Below the pieces are notes generated by a model that made no database searches, was not told the origin of the DNA, and worked only from the letters and a program-made list of their open reading frames with translations. Positions 19,848 through 29,348 of a stretch of DNA of 64,000 bases are shown piece by piece. Source of the DNA: Prorocentrum cordatum (taxonomy: Eukaryota > Sar > Dinophyceae > Prorocentrales > Prorocentraceae); contig CAUYUJ010012780.1 of NCBI GenBank assembly GCA_963575745.1, positions 609,002 through 673,001 of the forward strand, given 5' to 3'. The position numbers were made by a program, and so were the translations under genes. Each line of letters starts with the position of its first letter. The first letter of the stretch is position 1.

Positions 19848-20189
19848 GGAGATCATTTTTTTATTCCGGCCGGTAACGCTCGTTACCCGGGGGGGGGGGG
19901 GGGGTCGTGCCCCCCGGGTAACGGTAACGCTTGGGCTGGGCGGGGTATGGCGAAGCAGGGGCGCTCTGCGATCGCCATAGTATGCGCGCGAGCAGCACTC
20001 TCTGCCTGAGAGCACCACAGTGGCTTGCGATTCGAGTACAAGCGCAAAGCCCGCCGCGTGGTCCCGGCACCACGCCCGCGCCCGCGCGCGCGACGACGAT
20101 GATCGACGAGCGACGAGCGACGAGGTCGACGACGACGACGACGACGTTTGCCGCCTGTTTCGGCCTCCGGAGGCCGTTTTCGGGCGCCG

Positions 20190-20250
<61 letters not shown>

Positions 20251-20495
20251 TTCGAGTACAAGCGCAAAGCCCGCAAGCACCAGCATCGCGCATGCGAGCG
20301 CCGCAATGGCCTGCGAGCGCCCACAGTGCGCCTGCGACCACCACACCACAGTGCGCATGCCTTCGGGCACCAGCATGTTGGAGGGGAAGACCGAGACCCC
20401 CCCCGCGTACGAGCGTTACCGTTACGGGGGGGGGGGGGGGGGGGAGAGGCCCGGGTAACGAGCGTTACCCCCCAGAGGATAAAAAAACAATCTCC
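19848..20495. mobile_element. 648-bp element with long imperfect inverted ends
   Basis: Left end: GGAGATCATTTTTTTATTCC, then GGTAACGCTCGTTACCCGGG, a G-run and CCGGGTAACGGTAACGCT (19848-19931). The same order occurs inverted at about 20409-20495. The interior has a GAC triplet tract and two direct copies of GATTCGAGTACAAGCGCAAA (20029 and 20250). Inverted ends of about 85 bp with homopolymer G cores suggest a foldback transposon. No transposase. Confidence 0.6.
20118..20250 (+). repeat. (GAC)n trinucleotide tract
   Basis: Two GAC runs split by a CGCCTGTTTCGGCCTCCGG-type spacer. They give spurious poly-Asp, poly-Thr and poly-Arg frames. Confidence 0.95.
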
Positions 20496-20559
20496 AGGTT
20501 GCCCATCCCTCGCGCCGCAACTCCCGCGCCTGGCCGGACATGCGGCATTGCGCACGTCG

Positions 20560-21130
20560 ACCCACAACGCGTCGGTCGTGCAGCAACACCACGAGCGAAA
20601 CGAGCAGTTCCACTGTGACAAGCCCGACAGGAACCGGCATCACTACCAGAAGCAGCGCCGCCAGCGCCATCAGCAACAACATTGCGAGTAAGAAGACGCA
20701 GACTAGCACCACTGCGCGAAGCACCAATGCCACCAACAGTACGTCTGCGCAGAGGACTGCCGGAAGCAGAAGCACCACGCGCAGCAGCATCAACGCCGCC
20801 AGCAGCAGCAGCAGCAGCAGCACGGGCAATTCAATCGCCACCAACACTACCTCTGTAGCCAAGACGAAAGTAGACAGCAGCACCACGCGCAGCAGCACAA
20901 GCATCACCAGCAACGCCATTGCGACGAGCACCACAGAAAGCAGGAACACGACATGCAAAAACATCAACGCAACCATCAGTACCACGTTGACCTGCGCAAC
21001 GGGAACCAGTCATGCCACGCGCACCAGTTCTAGCGCAGCGAGCAAGCATGCTGCGACGGGCACTACGCATCGGCACCACCGCCAGCAGCAGTTCGAACAG
21101 CCAAAGCGACACCTGCAATAGCTCTACGGC
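20560..21130 (+). repeat. AGC/ACC/AAC triplet-rich low-complexity region
   Basis: Recurrent CACCACGCGCAGCAGCA and CAGCAGCAGC blocks. Plus frames read as Ser/Thr/Asn-rich proteins, and the minus frame 20422-20985 reads as a false many-helix membrane protein because GTT/GCT/GGT triplets encode Val/Leu/Ala. Confidence 0.8.
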
Positions 21131-21149
21131 CAGCGCGGCAGCAAGCAAC

Positions 21150-22096
21150 ACAATCATGCACGTCAGTGCTGGCCGCATGTTTTCTCGGCCGCGGAAGCGC
21201 GGGAAGCGAAATCTGGCGGGGCATTCCTTCGCAACGCTCTCTGGGCCGACACGCGCCGCCGTCGCTCCCGCGCCGCCACCGACAGCCGCAAGCCCCCTGG
21301 CCCACGGCCGCGCACCAGCCGCAAGCCAGCCGCCCGGACCCCCCAACGCGCGGCGGGGGCTGGCGTCGGGGCAGCGGCAGCGCCGCCATATTCCGGACAA
21401 GAGCACCAGCTTCTGCAACAGTGGCCAGCGCCGCCTGGGCGCCCTGGGCCCCCACCGTCGCGGGCCCCGCCTTCCCCAGTTTCTCCAGCTGGGCAGCGGG
21501 CGCCGCGTCGTCGTCCGCCGAATCGACGTCGTCTGCCGTTCGCCCGAGCCCCCGCAAGCGCCGTGCCCGCGCCAGCGGGGTCGCGTCGCCCGAGCCCCCG
21601 CCGTGGGCCGCTGGCAGACAAGCCGAAACCACCGCAGCAGCCCGGCTCCAGAGTTGGATGCCGACCAGCGCCTCGGCCCCACGAGCAAGCGCCGCCGGGG
21701 CGCCCCCCCCTCCCCCCTCTGGCGCGGGGCCGCTGCCGCCACGGAGCGCGCGGCAGTCGTAGCGTCGCCGCGGGGCCGACCCCGCCAGCTCCAGATCAGC
21801 TGGCCGAGTGCCCCTGGCCTCCTTGAGCTTGTTGATCCACTCGTTGCCTCGGGCGCGCATCGCGTTGAAACTCACGGGCGTTTGGCGGCCCTCGCCTCGG
21901 ATCTCGCGCCGGGCGCGGTCGGTCCAGCGACTCGTCTGCAGACCGCAACTCCAACAGTCTGCTCGGCACAGCGCGCTGCTCGATGCAGGGCGCTCTCGCC
22001 AGGGCCAATGGCGCCGAGCTCGCGGGGGGCCCTCGCAGCGGCCTCGGGGGGCCACGCGCGAACCCCGCCCGCGATTTCTGGAGAGGAGGGCGGGCT
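21150..22096 (-). pseudogene. decayed coding, unknown family U, 3' part
   Basis: Minus frame (within 21063-22100) with protein-like stretches: EWINKLKEARGTRPADLEL (about 21870-21815), ALVGIQLWSRAAAVVSACLP and GLGRTADDVDSADDDAAP. The surrounding residues read as Arg/Ala/Gly filler, which implies frame shifts. It follows the 22097-22588 segment on the same strand and is probably its continuation. The plus-strand 510-codon frame (21012-22544) over it is antisense shadow. Function unknown. Confidence 0.4.
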
Positions 22097-22645
22097 TCAC
22101 TTCGTTCGGCAGCTCCCGAGCAAAGTGAGCCCTACCTCCCCCGTCAGAAATCGTAGGGTGCAGGTGTGGGTTCGCGCGTGGCCCTTTTGGGCCTGCTTGG
22201 CGTTCTCGGACGGCCGCTGGGCGGCGTCGCGGTACCCCGCCGCGACGCCCCCGCCGATCCCCGAGACCTTGGCGGGCGCTGCTACAAGTGCCCCCTGTCC
22301 AGGGCGCCCCCGAGCACGTGCTGGGCCTTGTCGACCCTCTCGGCCCAGCGCTTCTGCCCCTCGGGCTGCTGGGCGGCGGGCGCGTCCTCGCCCTGGCCCT
22401 CTCGAGCCCGGGCGACGGCCACCGTGGGCTCGACCGCCAGGGCGGTCTCGGGGGCGCCCGCGCGCCCCTCGATCTCGCCTAGCAGCGCGCGCGCCGTGCC
22501 CAGCTCGAGGGCGTCGCCCTCGACGACCTGCTCGCAGTTCATGAGCGCGCACTCCTTGGAGGGCTCGGCGCGGCCAGCCTGTCTGGTCTAGCGACTGTCA
22601 AGCTCGTGCGGCTTGGGGAACTTGTTTTCCTGCTCGGTCGTGACC
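22097..22645 (-). pseudogene. unknown family U, segment with one in-frame TAG
   Basis: From about 22645 the minus frame reads VTTEQENKFPKPHELDSR, then TAG (about 22590), then continues in the same frame TRQAGRAEPSKECALMNCEQ, EGDALELGTARALLGEIEG and on to QKRWAERVDKAQHVLGGAL. It then shifts by one base into VAAPAKVSGIGGGVAAGYRD. A single stop and a single shift inside well-formed helical, acidic sequence point to a decayed or mis-sequenced gene. No domain recognised. Confidence 0.45.
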
Positions 22646-22659
22646 TGGGGCGCTCGGGA

Positions 22660-22834
22660 TTCACAGGCACTCGTTAGCTTCCGCCTGCTTCCGCATCGTT
22701 TTGCCCCCGTCTGCCCCCGCCAACTTTCCGCCAACTACCGCCGCTTCCGCCGTCGCTTCCGCCGCCCCCGCTAGCTTCCGCGAGCTTCCGCCGCCCTGGC
22801 CAGAAGCAGGCGGAAGCTAACGAGTGCCTGTGAA
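22660..22834. mobile_element. 175-bp element with perfect 32-bp inverted ends
   Basis: The left arm 22660-22691 starts TTCACAGGCACTCGTTAGC and the right arm 22803-22834 is its exact inverse complement over 32 of 32 bases. The interior is a CT-rich series of CTTCCGCC and CTAGCTTCCGC units. It falls between two collinear minus-strand coding segments, so it is either an insertion into them or part of a recently acquired intron. On the minus strand the upstream segment ends ...GAG before GTTCACAG, and a CCCCAG lies just past the other end. Confidence 0.8.
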
Positions 22835-23275
22835 CCTCCCAGCCTCGCTGCTCTCGATCCAGAAGATCGCCGCGTTCTCCACTTCGAGGACGCGCAGGCG
22901 GCGCGCGCCCCGGGTGCCCAGGACTCGCCAGACGCCCTGCGCTCTGCCGCGCCTGCCCTCGTGGACGCCCTCCTCGGCGACGCGCGCCACCTTGCCGTGC
23001 CAGGGGTGCTCCTCGCAAGCCCCGAGCCCTGTTTTGATATTGGACTTGTCCTGCTTATTGGCGGGCTTCTCCGCCTGCATCTCCTGCTTGAACTTCCTGG
23101 AGAAGATCGCGCGCCCCTTCGGCGGCCTGCCTGTGAGCTTCTCCTTGGCCGCGCCTCGGCTCAGGTGCTCGAGCGAGGCCTCGCCGCCAGCCTTGGCCTT
23201 CTCGCGCTGCCACTCGCGCGCGTGCTCGCCCGGGAAGTGACCCGCGAACTTGGACGCCCACTGTTCTTGCGATGA
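22835..23275 (-). pseudogene. unknown family U, basic segment
   Basis: One uninterrupted minus frame of about 147 codons starting around SSQEQWASKFAGHFPGEHAR, through EKLTGRPPKGRAIFSRKFKQ, GLGACEEHPWHGKVARV and ENAAIFWIESSEAG. It joins the 23276-24240 frame by a one-base shift near 23271 and is interrupted downstream by the 22660-22834 element. Lys/Arg-rich with several Trp, protein-like. No motif identified. Confidence 0.5.
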
Positions 23276-24240
23276 CTGTCCGTTTCAGCTTGATGCCTTT
23301 CTCGAGGGCGCGCGGGGACTTGATGTCCTTGGTCCGCTCTGCTGGCGTTTGGAGCATGTTCTTCTGCTCGCCGGTGAACTCGAGGTCCAGTTCTCGGGGC
23401 TCCAGGAGGCAGGGGTTCTCGCCCTGCTCGCAGTCTCTCGGCAAGTCGATATTGTGGAAGCAGTTCCCGTCGAGGACGCCCCACTCGGGCACGGGCGGCA
23501 CGCCTTCGGGCCAGCTCTGGATGCCCCCCAGGCGCCCCCCCGCCAAGCTGTTCTCGATGCCTCGGCCGGGCACGATGGAGTAGCTCCACGGCTCCATGCC
23601 CGTGACGACCTTGAGCTCGCCCTGCTCTGTCGGCCGGACCGCGAGCACGTGGTTCGCTTGCAGCCCTTGGAGCGGCACGGCGTCCTTGTTCTTCTCGCGG
23701 AAGCGGTTGTAGGCCTCGGAGACGCAGTAGAAGCGCTCGTAGGGCCCCCAGTGGGTCGGGGACTTGCACTGCTTCTGGGGCTCGTCCTTGGCCTTCTGGA
23801 TTCAGTCCTGCTCCATGGCCCGACGCATCTCGGACTTGACCACTCGGATCGCGGCGCTGAGCTGGCTGTGCTCGAGGGCGTCGGGCCGTCGCAAGAAGAT
23901 CGCGGCGGCGGGGGCCATGGGCGCGTGGGTGACATTCCTGATCCACGCTCGGAGCGCCACTGCCTCGGTCCACTGGCTCGAGAGGCAGTCTGCGAACACG
24001 AGGCCCTGGCCGTGCTCCTGCTTGATGAAGTCGATGGTCCAGGAAGCCACCAGCTCGTCCGCCCAGGCTCTCGGCTGCTCCCACGCGTCGATGGCCTCGA
24101 AGACCCGCGCGCGATCCCCCTCGGAGAACTCGAGCAGAGCTTTGCGCCGGCCCTTGAGCAATGCTCCTAGGGGCTCGCCTGCTCGGAAGCGCCCCCTCTC
24201 GCCACCGCCCCGCTCGTAGTTGACGTCGCGCCGCCAGGTG
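23276..24240 (-). pseudogene. unknown family U, central segment with one in-frame TGA
   Basis: About 320 codons in one minus frame, broken only by a TGA at about 23802-23804 where a Trp codon would fit (MRRAMEQD / IQKAKDEPQKQ). Legible stretches are KALLEFSEGDRARVFEAID, WADELVASWTIDFIKQEHG, SQWTEAVALRAWIRNVTHAP, THWGPYERFYCVSEAYNRF, LQANHVLAVRPTEQGELKVV, GMEPWSYSIVPGRGIENSL and EQKNMLQTPAERTKDIK. Composition is that of a soluble enzyme-like protein, quite unlike the repeat artefacts nearby. I do not recognise the family. It is probably a dispersed dinoflagellate element protein, but an original host gene cannot be excluded. Confidence 0.55.
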
Positions 24241-24730
24241 CCCTCCCTCCTTGAGGTTCATGTCGCTCACTCGGCAGTTCGTCATGCAGGGGGGCAAAGA
24301 CCACGCTGCGCTTCTTGGCGGGCTTGGGCCCCCTGCTCGGGTCGAACCAGCCCTCGACAGCGGAGATGCTGATGAGGGTGATCCGGTACTTGCCCCTGCG
24401 CTCGAGCAGGCCTGCCCGCTTGCGCCTCGCGGTCGGGGCGCGCTGCCAAGTGCTTGGCCTTCTCCGCCTCGAGGCTCGAGAGCTGCCATGTCCTCCTCGG
24501 ACTGCGTCTGGCGGTACTTATTGCGGAGGTTCGGGGTGCGTTTCTTGGCGCATGCGGCGTTGACCTCGCTCTCGTGGCCGCGCGCGTTCTCCCGCCCTGG
24601 AACTTGAGCCGGAACGCAGCGACGTCGACGACGACCGCGCTCGCGCTGGCCCTCTGCTGGGCGAAGGTCGCGGGGCCCCCGGCGAAGAGGCCGAGGTCCT
24701 CGGAGCCACCCCTCGCCACCATGTGCACGA
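24241..24730 (-). pseudogene. unknown family U, N-proximal segment with frameshifts
   Basis: Legible pieces in alternating minus frames: GGSEDLGLFAGGPATFAQQ, CAKKRTPNLRNKYRQTQSEE, LEAEKAKHLAARPDREAQ and GKYRITLISISAVEGWFDPS followed by KKRSVVFAPLHDEL. At least three one-base shifts are needed to join them. It abuts the (TAG)n tract on its 5' side. Confidence 0.45.
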
Positions 24731-24948
24731 ACCTAGTAGTGGTAGTAGTTGCCCGTGCGTAGTAGTGGCAGTGGTAGTATTACTACTAATAGTAATAGTT
24801 TCTAGTAGTAGTAAATGGTGGTAGTCGTAGTTACCAATCGTAGTAGCTACTAGAAGTAATTACTGATAGTAGTATTTACTGGTAGTAGTCATACTGATTA
24901 ATCGTAGTAGTTACTAGAAGTGCTAATTATTAGTCGTAGTTGAAACAC

Positions 24949-24998
<50 letters not shown>

Positions 24999-25262
24999 TT
25001 TACTAGTAGTAGTTACTGGAAGTAGTAGTAGTAGTAGTAGTACTACTAAGACTAGAAAGAATTACAAATAGTAGTACTACTAGTAGTAGTCGAATACGAA
25101 ATTACTAGTCGTAATTACTAAGTCGCAGTCGTTACGAGTCGTAGTAGTAGCTATAGTCGTAGTAACTACAAGTAGTAGTTCCTAGTAGTAGTCGTACTGG
25201 TACGAGTGACTAGTAGTAGTACTAGTCGTAGTCCTTAGTTGTTCGCAGTACTACTACGAACA
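24731..25262. repeat. (TAG)n/(AGT)n trinucleotide tract, imperfect
   Basis: About 530 bp of TAG triplets with TTAC, ACT and CGTAG variants. The purest run is at 24950-24995. It separates two segments of the same decayed minus-strand coding region. Confidence 0.9.
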
Positions 25263-26025
25263 ACTACTACTAATATTACTAGTACAACCTGTCGGCCGTG
25301 GCCCAGGTCAGCTTGGCCTTGTCCTTGCTGCGCGTCTGCTTCCTCTGGTCGGAGAGGCGCCAGCCCTCGCGCCCGCTCGCGTTCAGCCTCGGGGGGGCGA
25401 ACTCGCCACCCGCTGCGTGTCCTTCTTGGTCGTCTGGTTGATCTGGAAGGTACTCGGGCGCTTGGTCGCCCTCTGGGGATCTCGGCGTTGTAGCTCTTGT
25501 GGCCGACCTTCTGCAGGTGGAGCTGCTTGTCCCGCTCGAAGGCTATCTCGTAGCGCAGCCGCGTCAGGATGGCTGTCTTCCCGACCTTGTGGCCGCGCCC
25601 GCGCCCCCGTTTGAACCGGCGCCCCAGGCGGCGCACGACGCGCTCGAGCGGGCGTTTGGCGGCGTCCGCGCCTGGGATCTCGCGGGGCAGCCCGGCGCCA
25701 CGGCTCCTCTCGCGCCCGCGCTGGTTCGAGCGGGCGCGCCCGCAGCCTCGGAGGCCGCCCCGTCGGGCACAGCTCGAACAGCTCGAACAGCCGCGCCGAC
25801 CTTCTTCTCGAGAACAGCTCGAAGTCCGTGCCATCGGGTAACCGTCTCGCGGTTCCAGTGCCACTTGTTCTGCAGCTTGGCTTTCGCTTCGGCGGGCAGG
25901 GAGGCGAACTTCTCCGCGTCGTGCTCGCCCGCGTGCTTGCTCCAGTCGAGGAGGGCCTGGAGCTCGGACTGCTCTGAAGGGTCTCGTCGCGTCGTGGGCG
26001 CAGCTCGGGGCTTGTGCGTTCCCAT
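25263..26025 (-). pseudogene. unknown family U, second block
   Basis: Start at 26025 (MGTHKPRAAPTTRRDPSEQS). Legible pieces are LLDWSKHAGEHDAEKFASLP, AKLQNKWHWNRETVTRWHGL, PREIPGADAAKRPLERVVRR, GHKVGKTAILTRLRYEIAFE, LHLQKVGHKSYNAEIPRG, then GREGWRLSDQRKQTRSKDKA and TWATADRLY before a stop near 25262. Three or more frame changes. Basic, Trp/His-containing. No known domain. It could be a separate ORF of the same element as the 22.1-24.7 kb segments. Confidence 0.5.
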
Positions 26026-26149
26026 TCACTCCGCGCTCCTGCCCTAGGGTCTGCCGCCCTCGCCGAACCTCGTCGCGCCTCGGCCGAGACCTTTCGGGGC
26101 GAGGGCCATGCCTTCGGCGCCCGCAAGCTCTCGGCGCGCTGCCGCGGCC

Positions 26150-26275
26150 GAAGGGGGGGGGGGGGCGGGGGGGGCGCGCCGGTAGCATTGCAGACGACCC
26201 GCGTAATAAGGATGCGCGGCAACGGCGCAAGGCCCTTGGAAGGCCCGGGGACGGGCCGAAGGGGCAAGAGTGCAT
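26150..26275. repeat. G-run and truncated GTAAGGA-family repeat copy D
   Basis: G-runs at 26151-26174, then TAATAAGGATGCGCGG, AGGCCCTTGGAAGGCCC and GGGACGGGCCGAAGGGGC, which match the left and middle parts of the 15698, 47147 and 63742 elements. The right end is missing. Confidence 0.55.
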
Positions 26276-26788
26276 AGGTAACTAACTAACCTCGAATGGT
26301 TTGCTTATCCGCAACACGCGGGTTGGCTGCAAGGGCAGCAGGGAGAGCAGGAACACGAGCAGGAAGGGAGGCAGCACAAGTGCGGGGGAAGGAAGAGAGA
26401 AGAGGGTGGCCCCGGGAAAATTTTTTTTTTGGTTCGGGGCCTTAGGTTGTTCATTTGTCAGACCAGATTATTGTTGACCGTTTTCAATCTCGCGCGCAGG
26501 GTGCCCATGGCGGGGCCCAGCGGGAGATGCAAACCAGCGCGAAGAAAAAAGTTCGGGCCCAGCGGTGGGGGGCGAGAAAGAAAAGAAGAAAAGGAAGAGG
26601 AGGGGAGGGACAATATAAGGAAGAGGAAGCGGAAAAGACGAAGGGCGTCGTTTGGACATGTTGCTGATCAACATGGGCCGATAGCCATTTCGATTCGCGG
26701 GAGAAGGAGAAGGATAATAATAATCAGGAGGAAGCGGGCGAGGAAAATACATATGAGGATGAGGAATCCTGCTCGGCCGTCTCAGCCT
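26276..26788. other. no supportable gene
   Basis: Purine-rich (26570-26770 GAAGAGGAAGAGG type) with a T-run at 26421-26429. No coding signal. Confidence 0.45.
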
Positions 26789-27236
26789 AGAGCCTCTTGG
26801 CCTCGAGTTCCTCGTAGAAGCTCGCAGCAGCCTCGGCCGTCTCGCAGGGCGAGTTTCCCAGCTTCCCGCGCGAGCTCGGGGCCGCGGGCGGCGAGGTCTC
26901 CAGGCCCCAGAGGCTCGACAAGCTCGACCCAGATCACCAGCGTGAGATTATTGTCCTCCGGCTTGGCCTCGAGCATGACCTTCTTGCCCTCGAGCTTGTC
27001 GTCGAGGCTCTTGCCCTCGGGCTTGCTGGCGCCCCCCCCAGCGCGGTGGGTTGCGTCTCCCCGCGCTGCTCGTAACCGTCCTCGCTCTTCACCTCCTCGG
27101 AGTTCTCGGTCTGCGCGCCCTCTGGCGCCCGCTCGCCGCCCTGCGTTTGCTCGACGAGGAACGTCGGCGAGACGACGCTCTCGCCGTCCGACCGCTCGGC
27201 GAAAGGCCGACGGTCGTCGCTGTCCGACTCCGCCAT
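26789..27236 (-). pseudogene. short acidic ORF, frameshifted (MAESDSDD-type)
   Basis: ATG at 27236 opens MAESDSDDRRPFAERSDGES then VVSPTFLVEQTQGG and an acidic, low-complexity stretch. One shift near 27025 gives SKPEGKSLDDKLEGKKVMLE and LTLVIWVELVEP, and another gives AAASFYEELEAKRL and a TAG at about 26789. The intended product is about 150 aa: disordered acidic head, short folded tail. The C-terminal layout (V-x-W ... short helix ending in K/R-hydrophobic) loosely resembles the end of the ORF at 55229-55996. It lies just past the 3' side of the LINE and just before family U segments on the same strand, so it may be the first ORF of the same unit. Confidence 0.45.
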
Positions 27237-27289
27237 GGAGCGCTGCGTCCTCAGCTGGCTTGGAAGGCTTGAGCCTAAGTGGGCCACCG

Positions 27290-27345
27290 TTGTTTGTTGC
27301 TATTGTTGTTTGTCTTGTTGCTGGTATTGGTTGTCTCGTCGCTCG
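27290..27345 (-). repeat. CAA-rich tract, possible LINE 3' tail
   Basis: On the minus strand: CAACAAGACAAACAACAATAG and CAACAAACAAC. It lies downstream of the last recognisable LINE residues (27574), where a simple-repeat tail would be expected. Assignment is inference. Confidence 0.3.
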
Positions 27346-27573
27346 CGCTCTCGTTGCGTCTTCGCCCCGATGTTCAGGGGGCCAGTCCAAGAGGCGAGCA
27401 GCGAACACGGCGGGAAGATGGTCAGGAAAAAAAGCGCCAGCTTCAAGGAGGCCGAAACCACGCGTTGAATTTTGGGCCTGGGTCTCCTGGGCATGCCATT
27501 CGCTGGGGCTGGGGCAGACAGCTCGTCGCGCGCGCGCTGCAGCGCGGCAGCGCCAGCCCGAGCCAGTGAGTCA

Positions 27574-28330
27574 TCATTGAGCCCGTCTGCGGCTCGCTCC
27601 AGACTCGCGACGAGCGGAGGGGCCTTCCACCGACGAGGCCAGAGTCTCCTCCCCCCAATCTCCTGCATGGAAAGGTGGCCGAGCGATGCTTGTCTGAGCA
27701 AATAGATCGGATCCTGCCGCGCCGGGAAAAACTGCGGCGCTGCTCGCATCAAAGTGGCGAGGGATAGACGATAGACTGAGAATGCTCGGGATGAACGGCC
27801 CCCCCCCCCATTCGGCCATGGACAAGCACCCAGCACGCGAGAACGAGCAATGAGGACCGCGATAGAGAGGCGAGAAAAGACTGCTCCGAGCGAGTCGACC
27901 GAACGAGATTCGAGGCGGGGAGGGGAATGAGCGGAGCCACGTGCCCCAACGTGGGGACAGCCCTCTTACTGTCGAGGTATTGTACACTTGCAATCGGTAG
28001 CTTGGCCCTGGCAATCGCGCGCCCACGCTCAAACCATCTACGGCCGGGGCCAATCCAACTCTCGCGCTCGGCCCCAGGTCCGAGGGCCAGACCGCGATGG
28101 GTCAGAAACGGAACAATCTGGAATGCGGCCCACTCAGGAAGCTGCTGTCGCAGCCAATTTCCGATGGCGTCGGCGAGCTCCCCAGAGAACTCCCCGCCAA
28201 GGGGGGCCAGGAAGCATTTCTGGACTTTGAGCGCGAGGCCAGCACGGCGCCGGCTGAAAGGAAAGGGGCGTCTCAGGCGTTTCCGGTCGAGGAGCGCGCG
28301 AAGAGCGGTGCCCGCATCATCGGCGCGCGC
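27574..28330 (-). pseudogene. LINE reverse transcriptase thumb and C-terminal region
   Basis: Minus frames read RADDAGTALRALLDRKRL, then GLALKVQKCFLAPLGGEFS, LPEWAAFQIVPFLTHRGLAL, GPGAERESWIGPGRRWFERG, SKRAVPTLGHVAPLIPLP and, after shifts, LFAQTSIARPPFHAGDWGEE. The ADD core is the catalytic Asp pair of the RT palm (normally preceded by Tyr, Phe or Cys; here Arg). The GPGA-W-KW-type block and the RAVP-LG-V block that follow are what I remember of dinoflagellate LINEs. Joined to the upstream palm only by frameshift. Confidence 0.75.
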
Positions 28331-29348
28331 GCGAACTTTGCCTCGAGACTTCGAATACATCGCCCTATGTCCATCAAGAACGGGTTCGACGCGATGGCGT
28401 AGACCATGCCCGACGCAAGGCACCCTTGGATGACGCCGCTCTCGAGCATAAACGCAAGCTGTAGCTCATTGTCCGCGCAGATCAATCATCGCGAAGACCG
28501 GTAGAGGCACGGGGTGAAGTGGAGCAGAGGCGCGGGGATATGGAGCCACCGCAAGCACATGGGGAGCCAGTCGCGCGCTATGGACGGTAAGGCCTGGCCG
28601 CATTCGAAACTCACAAGAGCGGGCTCGCGCGAGATGGCTATATAAATGCCTGCTGCTTCCCTGTTTGTTCCCATACTGTACACCCGTGAATATGGTCTAC
28701 TCTAAAATGTTCTGCCAAAAATCCGTCCACCCGCAAATCCCTGTTGCAAAGGAATCGCGCAACTACCCAAAACTTTACTTGAAGAACGGCACGCTACACC
28801 AGTCAATATTTTGTTCGCCGTGCTCTTGAAACCCAGAGGGCGAGTTTGGGAAGGATCGCGATGCATGGCAACTTCGTCGGAATCTCCGGGGCCCTTGGGG
28901 ATGAACACCTTGCGGAGGTCGCTGCAGAAGGCCATGGGGGGGGGGATCCCGCTGAGGATCCACCAAGGCATGCGACCCAAAGTCACGTGCCCTTGGGGGT
29001 GCCCTCGCCACGCAGCGAACGGGGCCCGTCGGGGCCAGGTGCGGAATTCTCGAGGCCCTGAAGGTACTTTTTGACGGAGGCCAAGGACGGGGGAGCGAGG
29101 TCGACAAGGTTGGGGGAGACGCCGAACCGCTCTAAGTACCTCTGGGCACGAATAGAGCCTTTCTGGAAGACCGAAGCCCAGCGCTGGGAGAGGACCTGCA
29201 TCATTCTACCAGGCTCGGTGCACACGCCGTCACCAATTCGCGCTCCACGAAGCGTGGGCCTCTTGTCGAACGGGCTCCTAAGTCTGCTTCGCTGCGCAAC
29301 TGCACGCAGGCGGCGTCTGAGCTTGCGCGCCTGATTCGCTGAGTGCAC
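28331..29348 (-). pseudogene. LINE linker and reverse transcriptase fingers/palm
   Basis: The 28983-29348 frame has a helical linker (SQRWASVFQKG, VKKYLQGLENSAPGPDG), PGPDG being RT block 1. The next frame (28702-28986) has DLRKVFIPKGPGDSDEV and SQTRPLGFKSTANKILTG, RT block 2. The 28273-28485 frame has ESGVIQGCLASGMVYAIASN, RT block 4 (normally GCPxSG). Each block is in a different frame. About 200 bp between 28486 and 28700 carries no clear block, so block 3 (first catalytic Asp) is not visible. Confidence 0.75.

Noticed and set aside
20422-20985. Apparent many-helix membrane protein on the minus strand
   Set aside because: Hydrophobicity comes from GTT/GCT/GGT complements of AGC/AAC/ACC triplet repeats. 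No loops, charge pattern or family.
21012-22544. 510-codon plus ORF
   Set aside because: Antisense to protein-like minus-strand segments. Its own composition is Ala/Arg/Pro filler of GC-rich DNA.
26673-26693. Spliced-leader-like CCGATAGCCATTTCGATTC
   Set aside because: Needs an inserted base and several mismatches in the diagnostic TTTTGGCTC part, and no gene follows on the plus strand.
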